NCBI RefSeq assembly: GCF_005144585.1
Contig: NZ_SSMQ01000046.1
Coordinates: 1-64,000 of the forward strand
Length of the DNA stretch: 64,000 nt
DNA from: Polyangium fumosum
GTDB lineage: Bacteria > Myxococcota_A > Polyangia > Polyangiales > Polyangiaceae
Direction: 5' to 3'
The translations under genes were made by a program, and so were the position numbers. Position 1 is the stretch's first letter, and every line of letters begins with the position of its first letter. Positions 1 to 9,949 of this stretch are shown piece after piece. Under the pieces are notes generated by a model, which searched no databases, was not told where the DNA came from, and was given only the letters and a program-made list of their open reading frames with translations.

Positions 1-19
1 CCCCCCCCCCCCCCCCCCC

Positions 20-73
20 CGGGACAAAAGAGCTAGAACATCGAGCGGTTGTCAAACCGATCGATGTTCTAGG
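20..73. repeat. 54-nt dispersed palindromic element, copy 1
   Basis: This element matches 32055-32108 with 2 differences in 54 nt. Positions 33-72 form a long hairpin: a 12-bp outer stem (CTAGAACATCGA against TCGATGTTCTAG), one G/A mismatch, and an inner CGGTT/AACCG stem. One of the two differences between copies changes an A-U pair to a G-U pair, so the stem survives. It directly follows a run of 20 C at the window start. No protein is encoded. It could be a REP-like element, a terminator or a small mobile palindrome. Confidence 0.7.
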
Positions 74-79
74 TCGTCG

Positions 80-190
80 CGCCGGGGTTTCACCCCGGAC
101 CCGACCAGGGGTTGTCCACCCCTGGACCCGGACCAGGCACGGCCTGGACTCGAGGGTGGAAGAACTGCGCGATGCGCAGTTCTTCCAGCG
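80..190. repeat. Composite hairpin intergenic repeat, copy A
   Basis: A string of short palindromes: GGGGTTTCACCCC-like, AGGGGTTGTCCACCCCT, CCAGG/CCTGG, then a perfect 13-bp stem GGAAGAACTGCGC (158-170), loop GAT, and its complement (174-186). The same order of palindromes recurs at 36700-36825 and, inverted, at 36890-37018. It lies just beyond the 3' end of dapE. The last stem differs in sequence between copies but keeps its pairing. Confidence 0.7.
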
Positions 191-206
191 GGCCCCCGTG
201 GCAAGC

Positions 207-1289
207 CTAGCGCCGCCCGATCGCCTCGAAGAACCGGCAGAGGATCGCGTGGCCTTCGGAGAGCAGCGGGATCGACGTCCACTCGTTCCGCTGGTGCGCT
301 TGTGCGTTCACGCCGGGCCCCCAGTTCACGGCGGGCACGGAGAGGGCCGCGAAGCGCGCGACGTCGGTCCATGCCTGCTTGGCCTCGACGCCGGCAACGC
401 CCGCGTCCTTCAGCGCGCGCACGAGCGGGTGGGATGCGTGGGGCGGCGCGGAGGGGGAGAGGTCGGTCCACTCGATCTTCGCGCGCCCTGCGACGAGCGC
501 TTCGATGTCGCGTTGGGCCTCGGCGATCGACGTGTCGGGGGAGAAGCGGTGGTTCAGGTTGAGCGTGAAGGCGTCGGGCACGACGTTCCGGCCGCGACCG
601 CCCTCCCCGAGGGTCGCGGACGTGACCGTGCGGTACGTGAGCCCGTCGAGGATCACGGTGCGCGGCTCGCGCGCGCCGAGCTCCATGAGGAAAGGGCCGG
701 CCTTGTGGATGGCATTCTCGCCTTGCCACGGCCTCGCGCTGTGCGCGGTGCGGCCCTCGAACGTCACGCGCGCGTGGATCGAGCCGGACGCCCCGAGGCT
801 CAGCTTGTTGTCCGAGGGCTCCATGCAGACGGCGAGATCCACGGCCGTCGCCTCGGGGTCGTCCGCGAGCACGCGGCCAAGCTCGTTGTCCGCGTACGGC
901 CCCTCCTCGCGGGCGTAGAAGATCAACGTGAGATCGGTGCCTGCGATCTCGCGCGCGCCGTGCTCCAGGAGGTCGAGCATGAGCGCGAGGCCCGACTTCA
1001 TGTCCGAGGCGCCGGGGCCGTAGAGCTTGTCGCCCTCCACGCGCGGCGGACCGTCGTGGGACGTGCGCACGACGTCGAGGTGCCCCGCGAGCGCGACGCG
1101 CGGGCCACCCGTGCCTCGCGTGACAGGCACGACGATCGAGTCGCCGTGACGGCGCGCCGGCGCGGCGAGCGACGCGCGGGACACGCGCTCCAGGACCGCG
1201 TCGGCGATCCGCTGCTCCTCCCCCGTCGGCGAGGGAATGTTGCAGAGCCAAAGAAGCGTCTTGACGAGCCGCGCTTCGACGCCGCTCAT
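207..1289 (-). CDS. dapE: Succinyl-diaminopimelate desuccinylase (DapE)
   Basis: A cytoplasmic M20-family zinc hydrolase. It removes succinate from N-succinyl-LL-diaminopimelate in the lysine and meso-DAP (cell wall) pathway. The 360-residue protein has the family metal and catalytic residues in order: GHLDVV (His70), GASDMKSG (Asp96), the EE pair 128-129, MEPSD (Glu157), and TAHSARPW in the dimerisation domain. I start it at the ATG at 1289, whose first bases overlap the dapD stop (ATGA), so translation is probably coupled. An upstream in-frame extension runs antiparallel to dapD coding sequence in another frame and is not credible. Co-location with dapD supports the assignment over other M20 peptidases. 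Confidence 0.92.
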   Translation of the reverse strand: MSGVEARLVKTLLWLCNIPSPTGEEQRIADAVLERVSRASLAAPARRHGDSIVVPVTRGTGGPRVALAGHLDVVRTSHDGPPRVEGDKLYGPGASDMKSGLALMLDLLEHGAREIAGTDLTLIFYAREEGPYADNELGRVLADDPEATAVDLAVCMEPSDNKLSLGASGSIHARVTFEGRTAHSARPWQGENAIHKAGPFLMELGAREPRTVILDGLTYRTVTSATLGEGGRGRNVVPDAFTLNLNHRFSPDTSIAEAQRDIEALVAGRAKIEWTDLSPSAPPHASHPLVRALKDAGVAGVEAKQAWTDVARFAALSVPAVNWGPGVNAQAHQRNEWTSIPLLSEGHAILCRFFEAIGRR

Positions 1290-2113
1290 ACCGCCACCGC
1301 GAAGTCCCGGAGCGCGGCGTTGAGCGAGACCTTGCGATCGGTCGACTCGGTCCGCTTTCCGATGATGAGCGCGCACGGCACGCCGAACTCGCCCGCCGGG
1401 AAACGCTTCGGCCGCATGCCGGGGATGACGACGCTGCGCGCGGGGACACGCCCGCGGTGCTCGACGACCTCTGCGCCGGTCACATCGAGGATCGCCGTCG
1501 ACGCCGTGAGCACGACGCCCGCGCCAAGCACGGCCTCGCGCTCCACGATCACGCCTTCGACCACGATCACGCGCGACCCGACGAACACGCCGTCCTCGAT
1601 GATCACCGGCTGCGCGCCCGGCGGTTCGAGCACGCCGCCGATCCCGACGCCGCCCGCGAGGTGCACGTCGCGGCCGATCTGCGCGCACGATCCCACCGTC
1701 GCCCACGTGTCGACCATCGTCCCCGCGCCCACGCGCGCGCCGATGTTCACGTAGCCCGGCATGACGATCGCGCCGGCTTCGAGGAACGCCCCGTACCGCA
1801 CCGCGCCCGGCGGAACCACACGCACGCCCGCGGCGTCGAGGCCCCGCTTCAGCGGGATCTTGTCGTGGAACTCGAGCGGCCCCGCCTCCATCACCGACAT
1901 CTTCTGCACGGCGAAGTAGAGCAGGATGGCCTGCTTCACCCACGCATGCGTCACCCAGTTGCCCTCGGAGATGGGCTCGGCGACGCGGAGAACACCACCA
2001 TCGAGCGCGTCGATCGTCTGCAGGACGGCGCTCTCGTGCGCGGGATCCTTCAGGAGGGAACGATCGGCGAAAGCGGCCGAGACGAGCGGCGCGAGGGAGT
2101 CGGCGAGGTTCAT
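1286..2113 (-). CDS. dapD: Tetrahydrodipicolinate N-succinyltransferase (DapD)
   Basis: Transfers succinyl from succinyl-CoA to tetrahydrodipicolinate, the step that leads toward DapE's substrate in the succinylase route to DAP and lysine. The 275-residue length matches the family (E. coli about 274). The left-handed beta-helix hexapeptide repeats are visible around residues 105-210 (for example VMPGYVNIGARVGAG and GGVLEPPGAQPVIIEDG). The ATG at 2113 is chosen because the N-terminus then matches DapD length. It overlaps dapE by 4 nt and forms a dapD-dapE operon. Confidence 0.93.
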   Translation of the reverse strand: MNLADSLAPLVSAAFADRSLLKDPAHESAVLQTIDALDGGVLRVAEPISEGNWVTHAWVKQAILLYFAVQKMSVMEAGPLEFHDKIPLKRGLDAAGVRVVPPGAVRYGAFLEAGAIVMPGYVNIGARVGAGTMVDTWATVGSCAQIGRDVHLAGGVGIGGVLEPPGAQPVIIEDGVFVGSRVIVVEGVIVEREAVLGAGVVLTASTAILDVTGAEVVEHRGRVPARSVVIPGMRPKRFPAGEFGVPCALIIGKRTESTDRKVSLNAALRDFAVAV

Positions 2114-2135
2114 CCCGGCCGACTTAGCACGGATT

Positions 2136-2975
2136 TTACGTCGCCTCGCGCTCGCTCTCGATCGAGACGATCCCCGCGGCCGCGTCGATCGTGAGCCCGA
2201 GCTTCGCGCGACGCGCGGCCACACGAGCGATCCCGAGCGCGCTCGGCACCTCGCCTCGTGCCGTCACGGACAACACGAGCCGCGTCGCTGCTGCGTTCCG
2301 CGGCGCCGGGCTCAAGCGAACGACGAGCCCCCCGCTCGGCGGACGCGCGACGCCGAGCCGCGCCGGCACCGTCCCGCGCCGCGAGGCGATCGGCGCCGCG
2401 AGCTCCACGAGCCCGCCGAGCACATGCCGATCCGCCACGAGCCACGAGGGCCGCGGCGCCTCCACGGCGATTCGAATCACCCCCTCCTCGGTCGCCCGAT
2501 TCGCGCCAAACCGTTGCTCCAGCACGTCCACGAGATCCAGCTCCGTGGGCGCGGGCGTGACGGCCGCGGCGAAGAACTCCGCGATCGCGAACGTGTCCCG
2601 CAGCTCCGCCCCGTGCTTGCGCACGGAGGCTTCGAGGGCGAGGCGCCGCCGCGCATCGGAGAGGGATCCTCCGTCGGAGAACGCGGACGAGAGGGCGGCG
2701 ACACACGCGCCTGCGTGCGTGCCGAGGTTGCGGGCTTGATCTTGGGCTTCCAGGTCGGAAGCGAGCGTCGCGACGAACGCGAGCTCGAGCGCGACGAACG
2801 ACGCGCGCAGCGCCTCGCAGGCCGGGACCATCTCGCTCAACGCGACCGCAAGGGCGCGTGGCCCGATGCGGCGTGAGCCGAGCAGATCACCGAAGCCTTC
2901 GAGCGCGGCGAGGCCCTCACGGACCGCGCCGCGGGCGATGGCGAGCGGGCTTTCTGCGCGCGCCGAGCCGGTCAC
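2136..2975 (-). CDS. Degenerate histidine-kinase-like ATPase protein
   Basis: A soluble protein of about 279 residues whose function I cannot name. The first 130 residues are Ala/Leu-rich helices. The last 140 resemble a worn HATPase fold: a stretch like an N-box region ([18 protein letters not shown]) and a C-terminal segment ([19 protein letters not shown]) in the place of the G2-box helix of two-component kinases. No H-box, Asn of the N-box or DxGxG is preserved, so catalysis is doubtful. The GTG start at 2975 overlaps the ndk stop (GTGA), suggesting coupled translation with ndk. It may be a scaffold derived from a kinase DHp/CA module. Confidence 0.6.
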   Translation of the reverse strand: MTGSARAESPLAIARGAVREGLAALEGFGDLLGSRRIGPRALAVALSEMVPACEALRASFVALELAFVATLASDLEAQDQARNLGTHAGACVAALSSAFSDGGSLSDARRRLALEASVRKHGAELRDTFAIAEFFAAAVTPAPTELDLVDVLEQRFGANRATEEGVIRIAVEAPRPSWLVADRHVLGGLVELAAPIASRRGTVPARLGVARPPSGGLVVRLSPAPRNAAATRLVLSVTARGEVPSALGIARVAARRAKLGLTIDAAAGIVSIESEREAT

Positions 2976-3400
2976 GCGCGGGGCGAAACCTCGTAGCCGG
3001 CGAAGAAGTAGGCGATCTCGCGGGCCGCGGACTCGGGCTTGTCCGAGCCGTGCACCGCGTTCTCGCCGACGCTCGCGGCGTACAGCTTGCGGATCGTACC
3101 TTCGGCCGCGTTCGCGGGGTTCGTCGCGCCGATGACCTCGCGGTACTTCGCGATCGCGTCCTCGCGCTCGAGCGCCATGATGACGATCGGGCTGCGGGAC
3201 ATGAACGAGCAGAGTTCGTCGAAGAAGCCACGTCCACGGTGCTCCGCGTAGAAGCCTTCGGCCTCCGCGCGGGTGAGGTGGACGCGCTTCATCGCGCGAA
3301 CGATGAAGCCCTCCTGTTCGAGGCGGGCGATGATCGCACCCGTGTGGTTCTTCTCGACCGCATCGGGCTTGACGATGGAAAGAGTGCGCTCCAGTGCCAT
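2972..3400 (-). CDS. ndk: Nucleoside diphosphate kinase
   Basis: Exchanges the gamma-phosphate between NTPs and NDPs in the cytoplasm through a phosphohistidine. The 142 residues match the short bacterial family. The N-terminus [12 protein letters not shown] and the active-site region ENAVHGSD (His117) are intact, as is the nucleotide-binding segment around [14 protein letters not shown]. It is the first gene of a minus-strand pair with the kinase-like protein that overlaps its stop codon. Confidence 0.96.
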   Translation of the reverse strand: MALERTLSIVKPDAVEKNHTGAIIARLEQEGFIVRAMKRVHLTRAEAEGFYAEHRGRGFFDELCSFMSRSPIVIMALEREDAIAKYREVIGATNPANAAEGTIRKLYAASVGENAVHGSDKPESAAREIAYFFAGYEVSPRA

Positions 3401-3568
3401 GAGGCGCCCCTACTAGAAGAAAGAAGGCGTGCGCGCAAGAAAAGCTCGCGCTGGCGCGTCGTTCTTGCCGAAATGGAAGGGGGACGCCCGCCATGGCTCG
3501 GCTCGCCCCCATGCTCGACCGCACGCCACGCGCCTGTCACACAAGGCTGCTAGAGGTGGGGCCCACGC

Positions 3569-4282
3569 ATGCCGACGAACGTTCTCATCGTCGAGGACGA
3601 GCGCGACCTCCAGCGCGTCCTGTCCTACAACTTCAAGCAGGCGGGGTTCGACGTCGTCTCCGCGATGAACGGCGAGACGGCGCTCCGCGCGGTCAAAGAA
3701 GAGCCGTTTGACCTCGTCATCCTCGATCTCATGCTCCCCGACATGCCGGGCACCGAGGTGTGCAAACGCCTCAAGCAGTCCCCGGAGACGGCCAGCATCC
3801 CCGTCATCATGGTCACGGCCAAGGGCGAAGAGGTCGACCGCGTCGTCGGCTTCGAGCTCGGCGCCGACGACTACGTCGTCAAACCCTTCTCCGTACGCGA
3901 GCTCATCCTGAGGGCGCGCGCGATCTTGCGCCGCACCGAGGGCCCGCAGCCCGACGGCGCGAAGATCGACTTCGGCGTCCTCCGTGTCGATCGCGCCGCG
4001 CACCGCGCGTGGGTGAACGGCGAGGAGATCGCCTTCACCGCGCTCGAGTTCAAGCTGCTCGTCGTGCTCTTCGATCGCCGCGGCCGCGTCATGACCCGCG
4101 ACGTCTTGCTCGACGAGGTCTGGGGCTCGCACGTCGACGTCACGGCCCGCAACGTCGACACGCACGTCAAGCGCGTGCGCGAAAAGCTCGGCCTCGCGGG
4201 TGACTACATCGAGACCGTGCGCGGCGTCGGATACCGCTTCCGCGCCGAGCCCGGCGAGCTCTCCCCGCCTGCGGACGAATGA
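3569..4282 (+). CDS. phoB: PhoB-type response regulator
   Basis: An OmpR/PhoB-family regulator of 237 residues. The receiver domain (1-120) has the acidic pocket (ED at 9-10), phospho-acceptor Asp53 in ILDLMLPD, the MVTA segment and Lys105 in VVKPFS. The C-terminal winged helix (about 132-230) ends in the typical VRGVGYRF. The ATG at 3569 follows a GAGGTGG Shine-Dalgarno sequence. It overlaps the kinase gene by 4 nt. One CTGTCAC half-site lies at 3534-3540, which could indicate autoregulation, but the second half is not convincing. The downstream phosphatase and pst genes make the phosphate-starvation role likely. Confidence 0.88.
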   Translation: MPTNVLIVEDERDLQRVLSYNFKQAGFDVVSAMNGETALRAVKEEPFDLVILDLMLPDMPGTEVCKRLKQSPETASIPVIMVTAKGEEVDRVVGFELGADDYVVKPFSVRELILRARAILRRTEGPQPDGAKIDFGVLRVDRAAHRAWVNGEEIAFTALEFKLLVVLFDRRGRVMTRDVLLDEVWGSHVDVTARNVDTHVKRVREKLGLAGDYIETVRGVGYRFRAEPGELSPPADE

Positions 4283-6114
4283 TCGGCCGCCTCGGCATCC
4301 GCGCGAAGCTCATCGTCGCGTCGGTCGTGCTCATGCTCCTCGCGGGCCTCGCGATCGAGCGCTTCGGCTCCCGCTCGCTCGAAGCGCTCATGATCGAGCG
4401 CACGATGGTGCAGCTCACCGGCGAGCTCCGCCTCTGCGAGGACATCGTCCGGCGCCGCTGCGAACACTCTCCGTGCTCCGAGGGCAACACGCTCGACGTG
4501 CTCTCCGACGAGCTCGGCGCCCTCTCCGGCGGACGCGTCACGCTCATCGCCCCGGGCGGCGCCGTGCTCGGCGACTCCGAGCTCACGCACGACGAAGTCT
4601 TGCGGACGGAGAACCACGCCGCGCGGGAGGAGATCGCCTCCGCGCTCGCGACCGGCACCGGCAGCGCGTTTCGCTACAGCGGCACCCTCGGCCAGCGCAT
4701 GATCTACGCCGCGAGCCGCTACGCGAAGCCCGAGCACGGCGTCGCCGTCGTGCGCATCGCCGTGCCCCTCACCGGCGTCGACGCGGCCATCGGGGGCGCG
4801 CGCATCTTCTTGCTCGTGGGCATCGCCGTCGCGATCGCCGCGGCCGTGGCGATGAGCGCGTTCGGCACCTACCTGCTCACGCGCCCCGTCCGCAGCCTGA
4901 CCGAGGCTGCGCTCGCGATGGCCGGCGGCAACCTCGCGATCCACGCGCCCGCGCAGGGCACCGACGAGACCGCGCAGCTCGGCCGCGCCTTGAACCGCCT
5001 CTCGAGCGAGCTGCTCGCCGCGATCGAAGAGCTCCGCGACGAGCGTGATCTCCTCGCCTCGATCCTCGACGGCATGAACGAGGGCGTCCTCGTCACCGAC
5101 GGCGACGCGCGCATCGTCCTCGCGAACCGCGCGCTGCGCGGCATGACGCTCGTCGGCGAAGGCACGATCGGCAAGAGCGTGATCGAGGTCATCCGCAACG
5201 CCTCGCTCCAGGAGGCGCTCGATCGCGCCGCCGCGGGGAGCGAGGCCGTCATGCGTGAGGTCGAGCTCTCGGGCCTGCTCCCGCGCAAGCTCCTCGTGCG
5301 GGTCTCCAAGCTCCCGACGCGCAAGGATCGTGATCGTCAGACCACCAACGATCGCGGCCTCATCGCCGTCTTCCACGACGTCACGGACCTCCGGCGCCTG
5401 GAGACGATCCGCACCGACTTCGTGGCGAACGTCTCGCACGAGCTGCGCACCCCGGTCACGGCCATCAGCACCGCGGCCGAGACGCTCCTCGCGGGCGCGC
5501 TCGCCGAGCCTGAAGAGGCCGCCGAGTTCGTCGACGTCATCGATCGTCACGCCAAGCGCCTGCGCCAGCTCGTCGACGACCTGCTCGATCTCTCGAAGAT
5601 CGAGAGCAAGAACTACCGCTTGAAGCTCGTCGAGCAGGACGTGATCCCCGCCGTCACGCACGTCACGCGCCTGCTCGAAGAGGCCGCGCGGCGCCGCAAG
5701 GTCGAGCTGCGCGTCGAGCGCCCCGAGGGCCCGCTGCCGGCGCGCATCGATCGCCGCGCCATGGAGCAGGTCCTCATGAACCTCTGCGACAACGCCACGA
5801 AATATGCCGGCGAGGGCGCGCATGTCGTCCTCACCGCGCAACCGAAGGCCGGCGGCGGCGTGGAGATCCGCGTGAAGGACGACGGCCCCGGCATCCCGCC
5901 GGCGCACCTCGGCCGCATTTTCGAGCGCTTCTATCGCGTCGACGCGGGCCGCTCGCGGGACCTCGGCGGCACGGGCCTCGGCCTCAGCATCGTCAAGCAC
6001 CTCGTGGAGCTCATGAACGGCACGATCGACGTGGAGAGCGAGCTCGGAAAGGGCTCGACGTTCACGGTGCGACTCCCGCCCACGGGGGACAGAGCGTCGC
6101 GCGACCGGATGTAG
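4279..6114 (+). CDS. phoR: PhoR-type membrane sensor histidine kinase
   Basis: A 611-residue sensor kinase. TM1 spans about 9-30, an extracytoplasmic sensor with three Cys ([14 protein letters not shown]) about 31-175, and TM2 about 176-200. HAMP follows about 200-255 and a PAS-like domain about 255-345. The dimerisation domain carries His387 in NVSHELRTP, and the ATPase domain has an N-box ([10 protein letters not shown]), DDGPGIP and [11 protein letters not shown]. It is predicted to phosphorylate the overlapping PhoB-like regulator. Family knowledge: PhoR responds to phosphate through Pst and PhoU, both encoded nearby. The large periplasmic insert is longer than in E. coli PhoR, so direct ligand sensing is possible. 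Confidence 0.88.
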   Translation: MIGRLGIRAKLIVASVVLMLLAGLAIERFGSRSLEALMIERTMVQLTGELRLCEDIVRRRCEHSPCSEGNTLDVLSDELGALSGGRVTLIAPGGAVLGDSELTHDEVLRTENHAAREEIASALATGTGSAFRYSGTLGQRMIYAASRYAKPEHGVAVVRIAVPLTGVDAAIGGARIFLLVGIAVAIAAAVAMSAFGTYLLTRPVRSLTEAALAMAGGNLAIHAPAQGTDETAQLGRALNRLSSELLAAIEELRDERDLLASILDGMNEGVLVTDGDARIVLANRALRGMTLVGEGTIGKSVIEVIRNASLQEALDRAAAGSEAVMREVELSGLLPRKLLVRVSKLPTRKDRDRQTTNDRGLIAVFHDVTDLRRLETIRTDFVANVSHELRTPVTAISTAAETLLAGALAEPEEAAEFVDVIDRHAKRLRQLVDDLLDLSKIESKNYRLKLVEQDVIPAVTHVTRLLEEAARRRKVELRVERPEGPLPARIDRRAMEQVLMNLCDNATKYAGEGAHVVLTAQPKAGGGVEIRVKDDGPGIPPAHLGRIFERFYRVDAGRSRDLGGTGLGLSIVKHLVELMNGTIDVESELGKGSTFTVRLPPTGDRASRDRM

Positions 6115-6184
6115 CTCTCACCGCGGGACAAAAAGAATCCGTTCGGGCTTTTGCTGCGGCCCCCGGCTCTGGCACATTTCCGTC

Positions 6185-8365
6185 ATGCTGAGCCGTAGAA
6201 GCTTCCTTCGTGCAACGGTCGTCACCCTCGGCGCCGCGTTTGTTCCTGGATGCGGCGACGATACCTCGAACACGACGGGCAATCGTACGCTCGTGAAGGG
6301 GTCGGGGTATTTCCCGCAATCCGTCGCCTCGGGGGATCCACGCCCGAAGAGCGTCGTCGTCTGGACGCGCGTCGTCGACGGCGAAAAGGCGGGCTGGGAC
6401 CTCGACGTCGAGCTCGAGGTCGCGCTCGACGTTGCATTCACGAAGCCCGTCTCCGAGCCCATCAAGCTCCAGGCCCTCGCCGCCTATGACAACTGCGTCA
6501 AGGCCCGCATCGTCGGTGAACCCGGCACGACCTATTACTACCGATTCGTGTACGAGCGCGACGGCATCCATTACGTCTCGCGCGTCGGCCGTACGAAGAC
6601 GGCGCCCGACGAGGACGCGGACGTGCCGGTGCGCTTCGCCTTCGTCTCCTGCCAGGACTTCGTGGGGCGGTATTACAACACGCTCCTCGCGCTGGAGATC
6701 GAGGACCTCGATTTCATCGTGCACCTCGGCGATTACATTTACGAGACGACGGGCGACCCCTCGTTCCAGACGCCGGACGACGCGCGCAAGGTCGTCTTCC
6801 GCGACCCGGCCTCCGCGATCGAGCTCGGGGCGAGCGGCGACGTGAAATTCTACGCGGCCAAATCGCTCGACAACTACCGCGATCTCTATCGCACCTACCG
6901 CGGAGACCCCGCGCTCCAGGTCCTTCACGAAAAATTCCCGATGATCCCGACCTGGGACGATCACGAATTCTCGAACGACTGCTGGGGCGCGAACGCCACG
7001 TACCTGAGCGGCCGGGCGAACGAGCTCGACGTCGCGCGCCGGAAGGCCGCGAACCAGGCTTGGTTCGAGTACCAGCCCGTCGATTATGCCGGCGACCCCG
7101 ACTTCGCGTACGACCCCGCCGCCGACGTCCCGAACGACATCCGCATCTATCGCGATTTCACGTTCGGCAAGCACGTCCACCTCGTCGTGACCGATCTCCG
7201 CAGCCACCGGCCCGATCACCTCATCCCCGAGGACGCATTCCCCGGCGCGGTCCTCTTCGACGAGGCCACGCTCACGGCCTCGCCCGGGGGCCTGCCCGGT
7301 CCCACGATCGCCACGCCCTACGTCGACATCGAGACGTACGCGGGTGGCCTTTACAAAAACGTCCTCTCGCAGGTCGCGACGGCCTCGGGGTACGACGCCG
7401 CGAAGGTCACGGGCAACGTGAGCGTCGATTACATCAACCTGATCGTCGCCCAGCTCAACGGCGGTGATCCCCCGCCCGACCCGCCGATCCCGGCCATCGA
7501 TGCCGCGGGCCTGCCGCGGGGCCTCTCGTATTTCGACCTCAACAAGGTCAGCTTCTACGCGCAGATCGGCACGCGGTATTTCGTGCACAAGGACGCGTTC
7601 GACGTCTTCAGCACGCTCCGCTACGCCGCCGATCCCAAGACCCAGGACGTCATGGGCGAGGCGCAGGAGGCCTGGTTTTTGGAGACGCTCACGGGCTCCA
7701 CGAAGACGTGGAAGGTCTGGGCGAACGAATTCAACATCGTCCCGGTCCAGGTCGACTTGCGCCAGATCGCGGGCATCCCGGCGAACGTACAACGCCGCTT
7801 TTATATGGGTGTCGAGGGCTGGGACGGGTTCCGCGACAAGCGGAACGAGCTGCTCGGCAAGCTCGGCGGGCTCGGCAATGTCGTCGCATTAACGGGCGAC
7901 CTGCACACGTTCATGGTCGGCACGCCCTGGGCCGAGCAGGATCCCACGAAAAAGATCGTCGAGTTCATGACCGGCGCCGTCTCCTCGACCCCGTTCCGCG
8001 ACGAGCTCAGCTCGCAGGTGAAATCCGATCCCGTCCTGAGCCAGATCCCCGCGGCCCCGCTGCTCGCGCTCCAGATCGACGACCTCGTGCTCGACACCGA
8101 GACGAAGGTGAACCCCCACCTCGCCCACGCCGAGAGCAATACACACGGCTATGCCATCGCCGAGGTGAGCGCCGCGGAGATCGTCGTGACCCTGCACGCC
8201 GTCTCCGGGAAGGAGGTCACCACGAATTACGCCGGCAGGACGGCCGAGTTCGTGACCAAGATGCAAAAGACGCGGTTCAAGACCGTGGCCGGCGGGAGCG
8301 ACCTCTTCAAGGAAATCGAAGGCGCCTGGAAGCGCTGGGACACGACCACGCTGATGTGGACGTGA
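6185..8365 (+). CDS. phoD: PhoD-like alkaline phosphatase, Tat lipoprotein
   Basis: A metallophosphatase of the PhoD family, predicted to act outside the inner membrane to release phosphate from esters. The N-terminus carries a twin-arginine signal (SRRSFLRA) ending in a lipobox (VPGC), so it is probably folded before export and lipid-anchored. PhoD features include the N-terminal beta domain (SVASGDPRPKSVVVWTR) and the metal-site motifs VSCQDF, HLGDYIYE, TWDDHEFSNDCW and ALTGDLHTF. At 726 residues it is somewhat longer than Bacillus PhoD. It lies 70 bp after the phoR-like gene on the same strand, consistent with Pho control. Confidence 0.9.
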   Translation: MLSRRSFLRATVVTLGAAFVPGCGDDTSNTTGNRTLVKGSGYFPQSVASGDPRPKSVVVWTRVVDGEKAGWDLDVELEVALDVAFTKPVSEPIKLQALAAYDNCVKARIVGEPGTTYYYRFVYERDGIHYVSRVGRTKTAPDEDADVPVRFAFVSCQDFVGRYYNTLLALEIEDLDFIVHLGDYIYETTGDPSFQTPDDARKVVFRDPASAIELGASGDVKFYAAKSLDNYRDLYRTYRGDPALQVLHEKFPMIPTWDDHEFSNDCWGANATYLSGRANELDVARRKAANQAWFEYQPVDYAGDPDFAYDPAADVPNDIRIYRDFTFGKHVHLVVTDLRSHRPDHLIPEDAFPGAVLFDEATLTASPGGLPGPTIATPYVDIETYAGGLYKNVLSQVATASGYDAAKVTGNVSVDYINLIVAQLNGGDPPPDPPIPAIDAAGLPRGLSYFDLNKVSFYAQIGTRYFVHKDAFDVFSTLRYAADPKTQDVMGEAQEAWFLETLTGSTKTWKVWANEFNIVPVQVDLRQIAGIPANVQRRFYMGVEGWDGFRDKRNELLGKLGGLGNVVALTGDLHTFMVGTPWAEQDPTKKIVEFMTGAVSSTPFRDELSSQVKSDPVLSQIPAAPLLALQIDDLVLDTETKVNPHLAHAESNTHGYAIAEVSAAEIVVTLHAVSGKEVTTNYAGRTAEFVTKMQKTRFKTVAGGSDLFKEIEGAWKRWDTTTLMWT

Positions 8366-9204
8366 GATGGGGGGCGGGACCTCCCGCCTCCCCCTCTCCA
8401 CGTCTCCTTCCTCCCCCCCTCTTCCCTCGCCTCGGCTCGCAACCGGGCCCGACACGTGCCCTCGGCCGTCGACGGCGCGTGTTCGGCGGCGCGACCCATC
8501 CCTCCGCCACGCGACCCCCCGAGCGACGTTGCCCACCCCCCGGCGTTTGCCTGCGCGTGGACCCGTCGCCCCCCGTGACAAGCCCCCGCGGCAGCCGACA
8601 GCGCGTGTTCGGCCGCTCGACAGGGCCCCTCGGGCGCCGCCGGACCGTGTCTTCACAGTCGACCTTCCACCGGCACCACGCCTCGCCCCATGTCCGGCGG
8701 CAAGACGCTCCCCCTGCCGCGCCGACGCGCCTTGTCCGGCGACCTGCACCATCTCGCGTGGCGGAGACATCGCATGTCGGGGCGCCCGACAGACGAGGAC
8801 GAGGGCCGATGTCGCCTGTCGGCGAACCTCCGCGCGGCGGCCGACGTCGCCCTGCGATTGAAGTCGTCGTGAAGCAGAGCGGGGGCGCACGGGCCCATGC
8901 ATGTCGTGTCGCCCGACACGGCCCACAGATACAAGAGGGTGTCCGATCGGGCGGCATGCCGGGCGTTCATGCCAAACACCACGCGTGATCGGGCCGAAGA
9001 AAAGCCCGGGGGACCGTCGTCGTTATTCACCGAAAGCACGAATCCGACGGCACCGAGGTGGGGTCCACAGGTATCGTCAACGAACGGTTACACGCATTGA
9101 GGGTGCCCGTCGCGTAGGAGCTGGAAAGGGCGCCGAATGAGATGGCATGCCTGGTGCAAAGGCGCCCATCGCAGCTTTGAACGAGCTGAGAAAGGGCATA
9201 CCTC
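8366..9204. other. 839-bp non-coding stretch with degenerate repeats
   Basis: I see no convincing gene here; reading frames on both strands have the codon character of chance frames. The stretch holds an imperfect 25-nt direct repeat at 8471-8495 and 8597-8621 (core GCGCGTGTTCGGC). It also has an unusual number of TGTCSGG/CCSGACA words on both strands between about 8445 and 8950. The start of the downstream lipoprotein gene bounds it. Confidence 0.5.
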
Positions 9205-9678
9205 GTGAACATGAAGATCCGCCTTGGCCTCCTTGCTTTGGGAACCGCTCTCCTCGCCGCATGCGGGGGAACCAGCGTCGACGACATCGAAGACCAAGCA
9301 CCACAAGGAACGGTCGCCGGGGCGAGCTGGACGATGAAATCGGCTGTCGTGACGGACGATGGGGACCGGTTCTCGGTCAGCCTCTATCCCATCGAGGTCA
9401 TGGCGTGTGACAGCTTCGCCCAGTCCGACACGCAGATCCTCTTCAGCGCGCCGAAGACGGCCGGTGAATATCCCCTCAAGCTCGAGCTCACGGACCTGAA
9501 CGGCAGCCAGACGATCACCTTCGTCACAGGGCCCGGACAAAACGTGATTTCCTCCGAGGGAATCTTGAACGTCGAGTCCGTCTCGGCCGACAAGGTCACG
9601 ATCGGTCTGCTCGCCGAAGCGGACAACAACTCGATCAACGGGCGCTTCACGACATCGATCTGCAAGACGATGAACTGA
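9205..9678 (+). CDS. Small secreted lipoprotein, unknown function
   Basis: A 157-residue protein with a clear signal peptide and lipobox (LLAACGG). The mature part has predicted beta character and two Cys (MACDSF and TSICK) that could form a disulfide. It resembles small beta-sandwich lipoproteins of myxobacteria, but I recognise no named family. A GTG at 9205 is taken as the start, with AAAGGG 8-9 nt upstream; the in-frame ATG at 9211 is an alternative. It is the first gene of the accessory block between phoD and pstCA. Confidence 0.72.
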   Translation: MNMKIRLGLLALGTALLAACGGTSVDDIEDQAPQGTVAGASWTMKSAVVTDDGDRFSVSLYPIEVMACDSFAQSDTQILFSAPKTAGEYPLKLELTDLNGSQTITFVTGPGQNVISSEGILNVESVSADKVTIGLLAEADNNSINGRFTTSICKTMN

Positions 9679-9949
9679 GCGCATTCCGTCGGCCGAGGCT
9701 CCCCGTGGAGCCTCGGTCGATGGGGCGTTTGGGGGAGTCGTCCCGAGGGACGGCTCCTTCGAAAGAGGGCACCACCGAGCTGCTGCGCGCCCTCGTCTGG
9801 GAAGAGCAGGCCACGCCTCTCCCCGTCCAAAACGTGCTGGGCATTCTGGTCCCAAGGAGAGCACAGGCAGCGGGTTCTACGTGGCGCACCTGGACTGCGG
9901 ATTCCAGGCCTACGAATCACACACCCCGTCAACGGAGGTCATCACACCC

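Noticed and set aside
1-20. Run of 20 C at the window start
   Set aside because: Probably the edge of a contig or a homopolymer at an assembly break; no function can be argued from it.
6169-6186. Pho-box-like CTGGCAC-ATTT-CCGTCAT before phoD
   Set aside because: Two mismatches, and it overlaps the phoD start codon, so it cannot serve as a normal activator site for that gene.
8653-9039. A 128-residue minus-strand frame in the gap after phoD
   Set aside because: Arg/Cys-rich chance frame with no ribosome site or recognisable domain.
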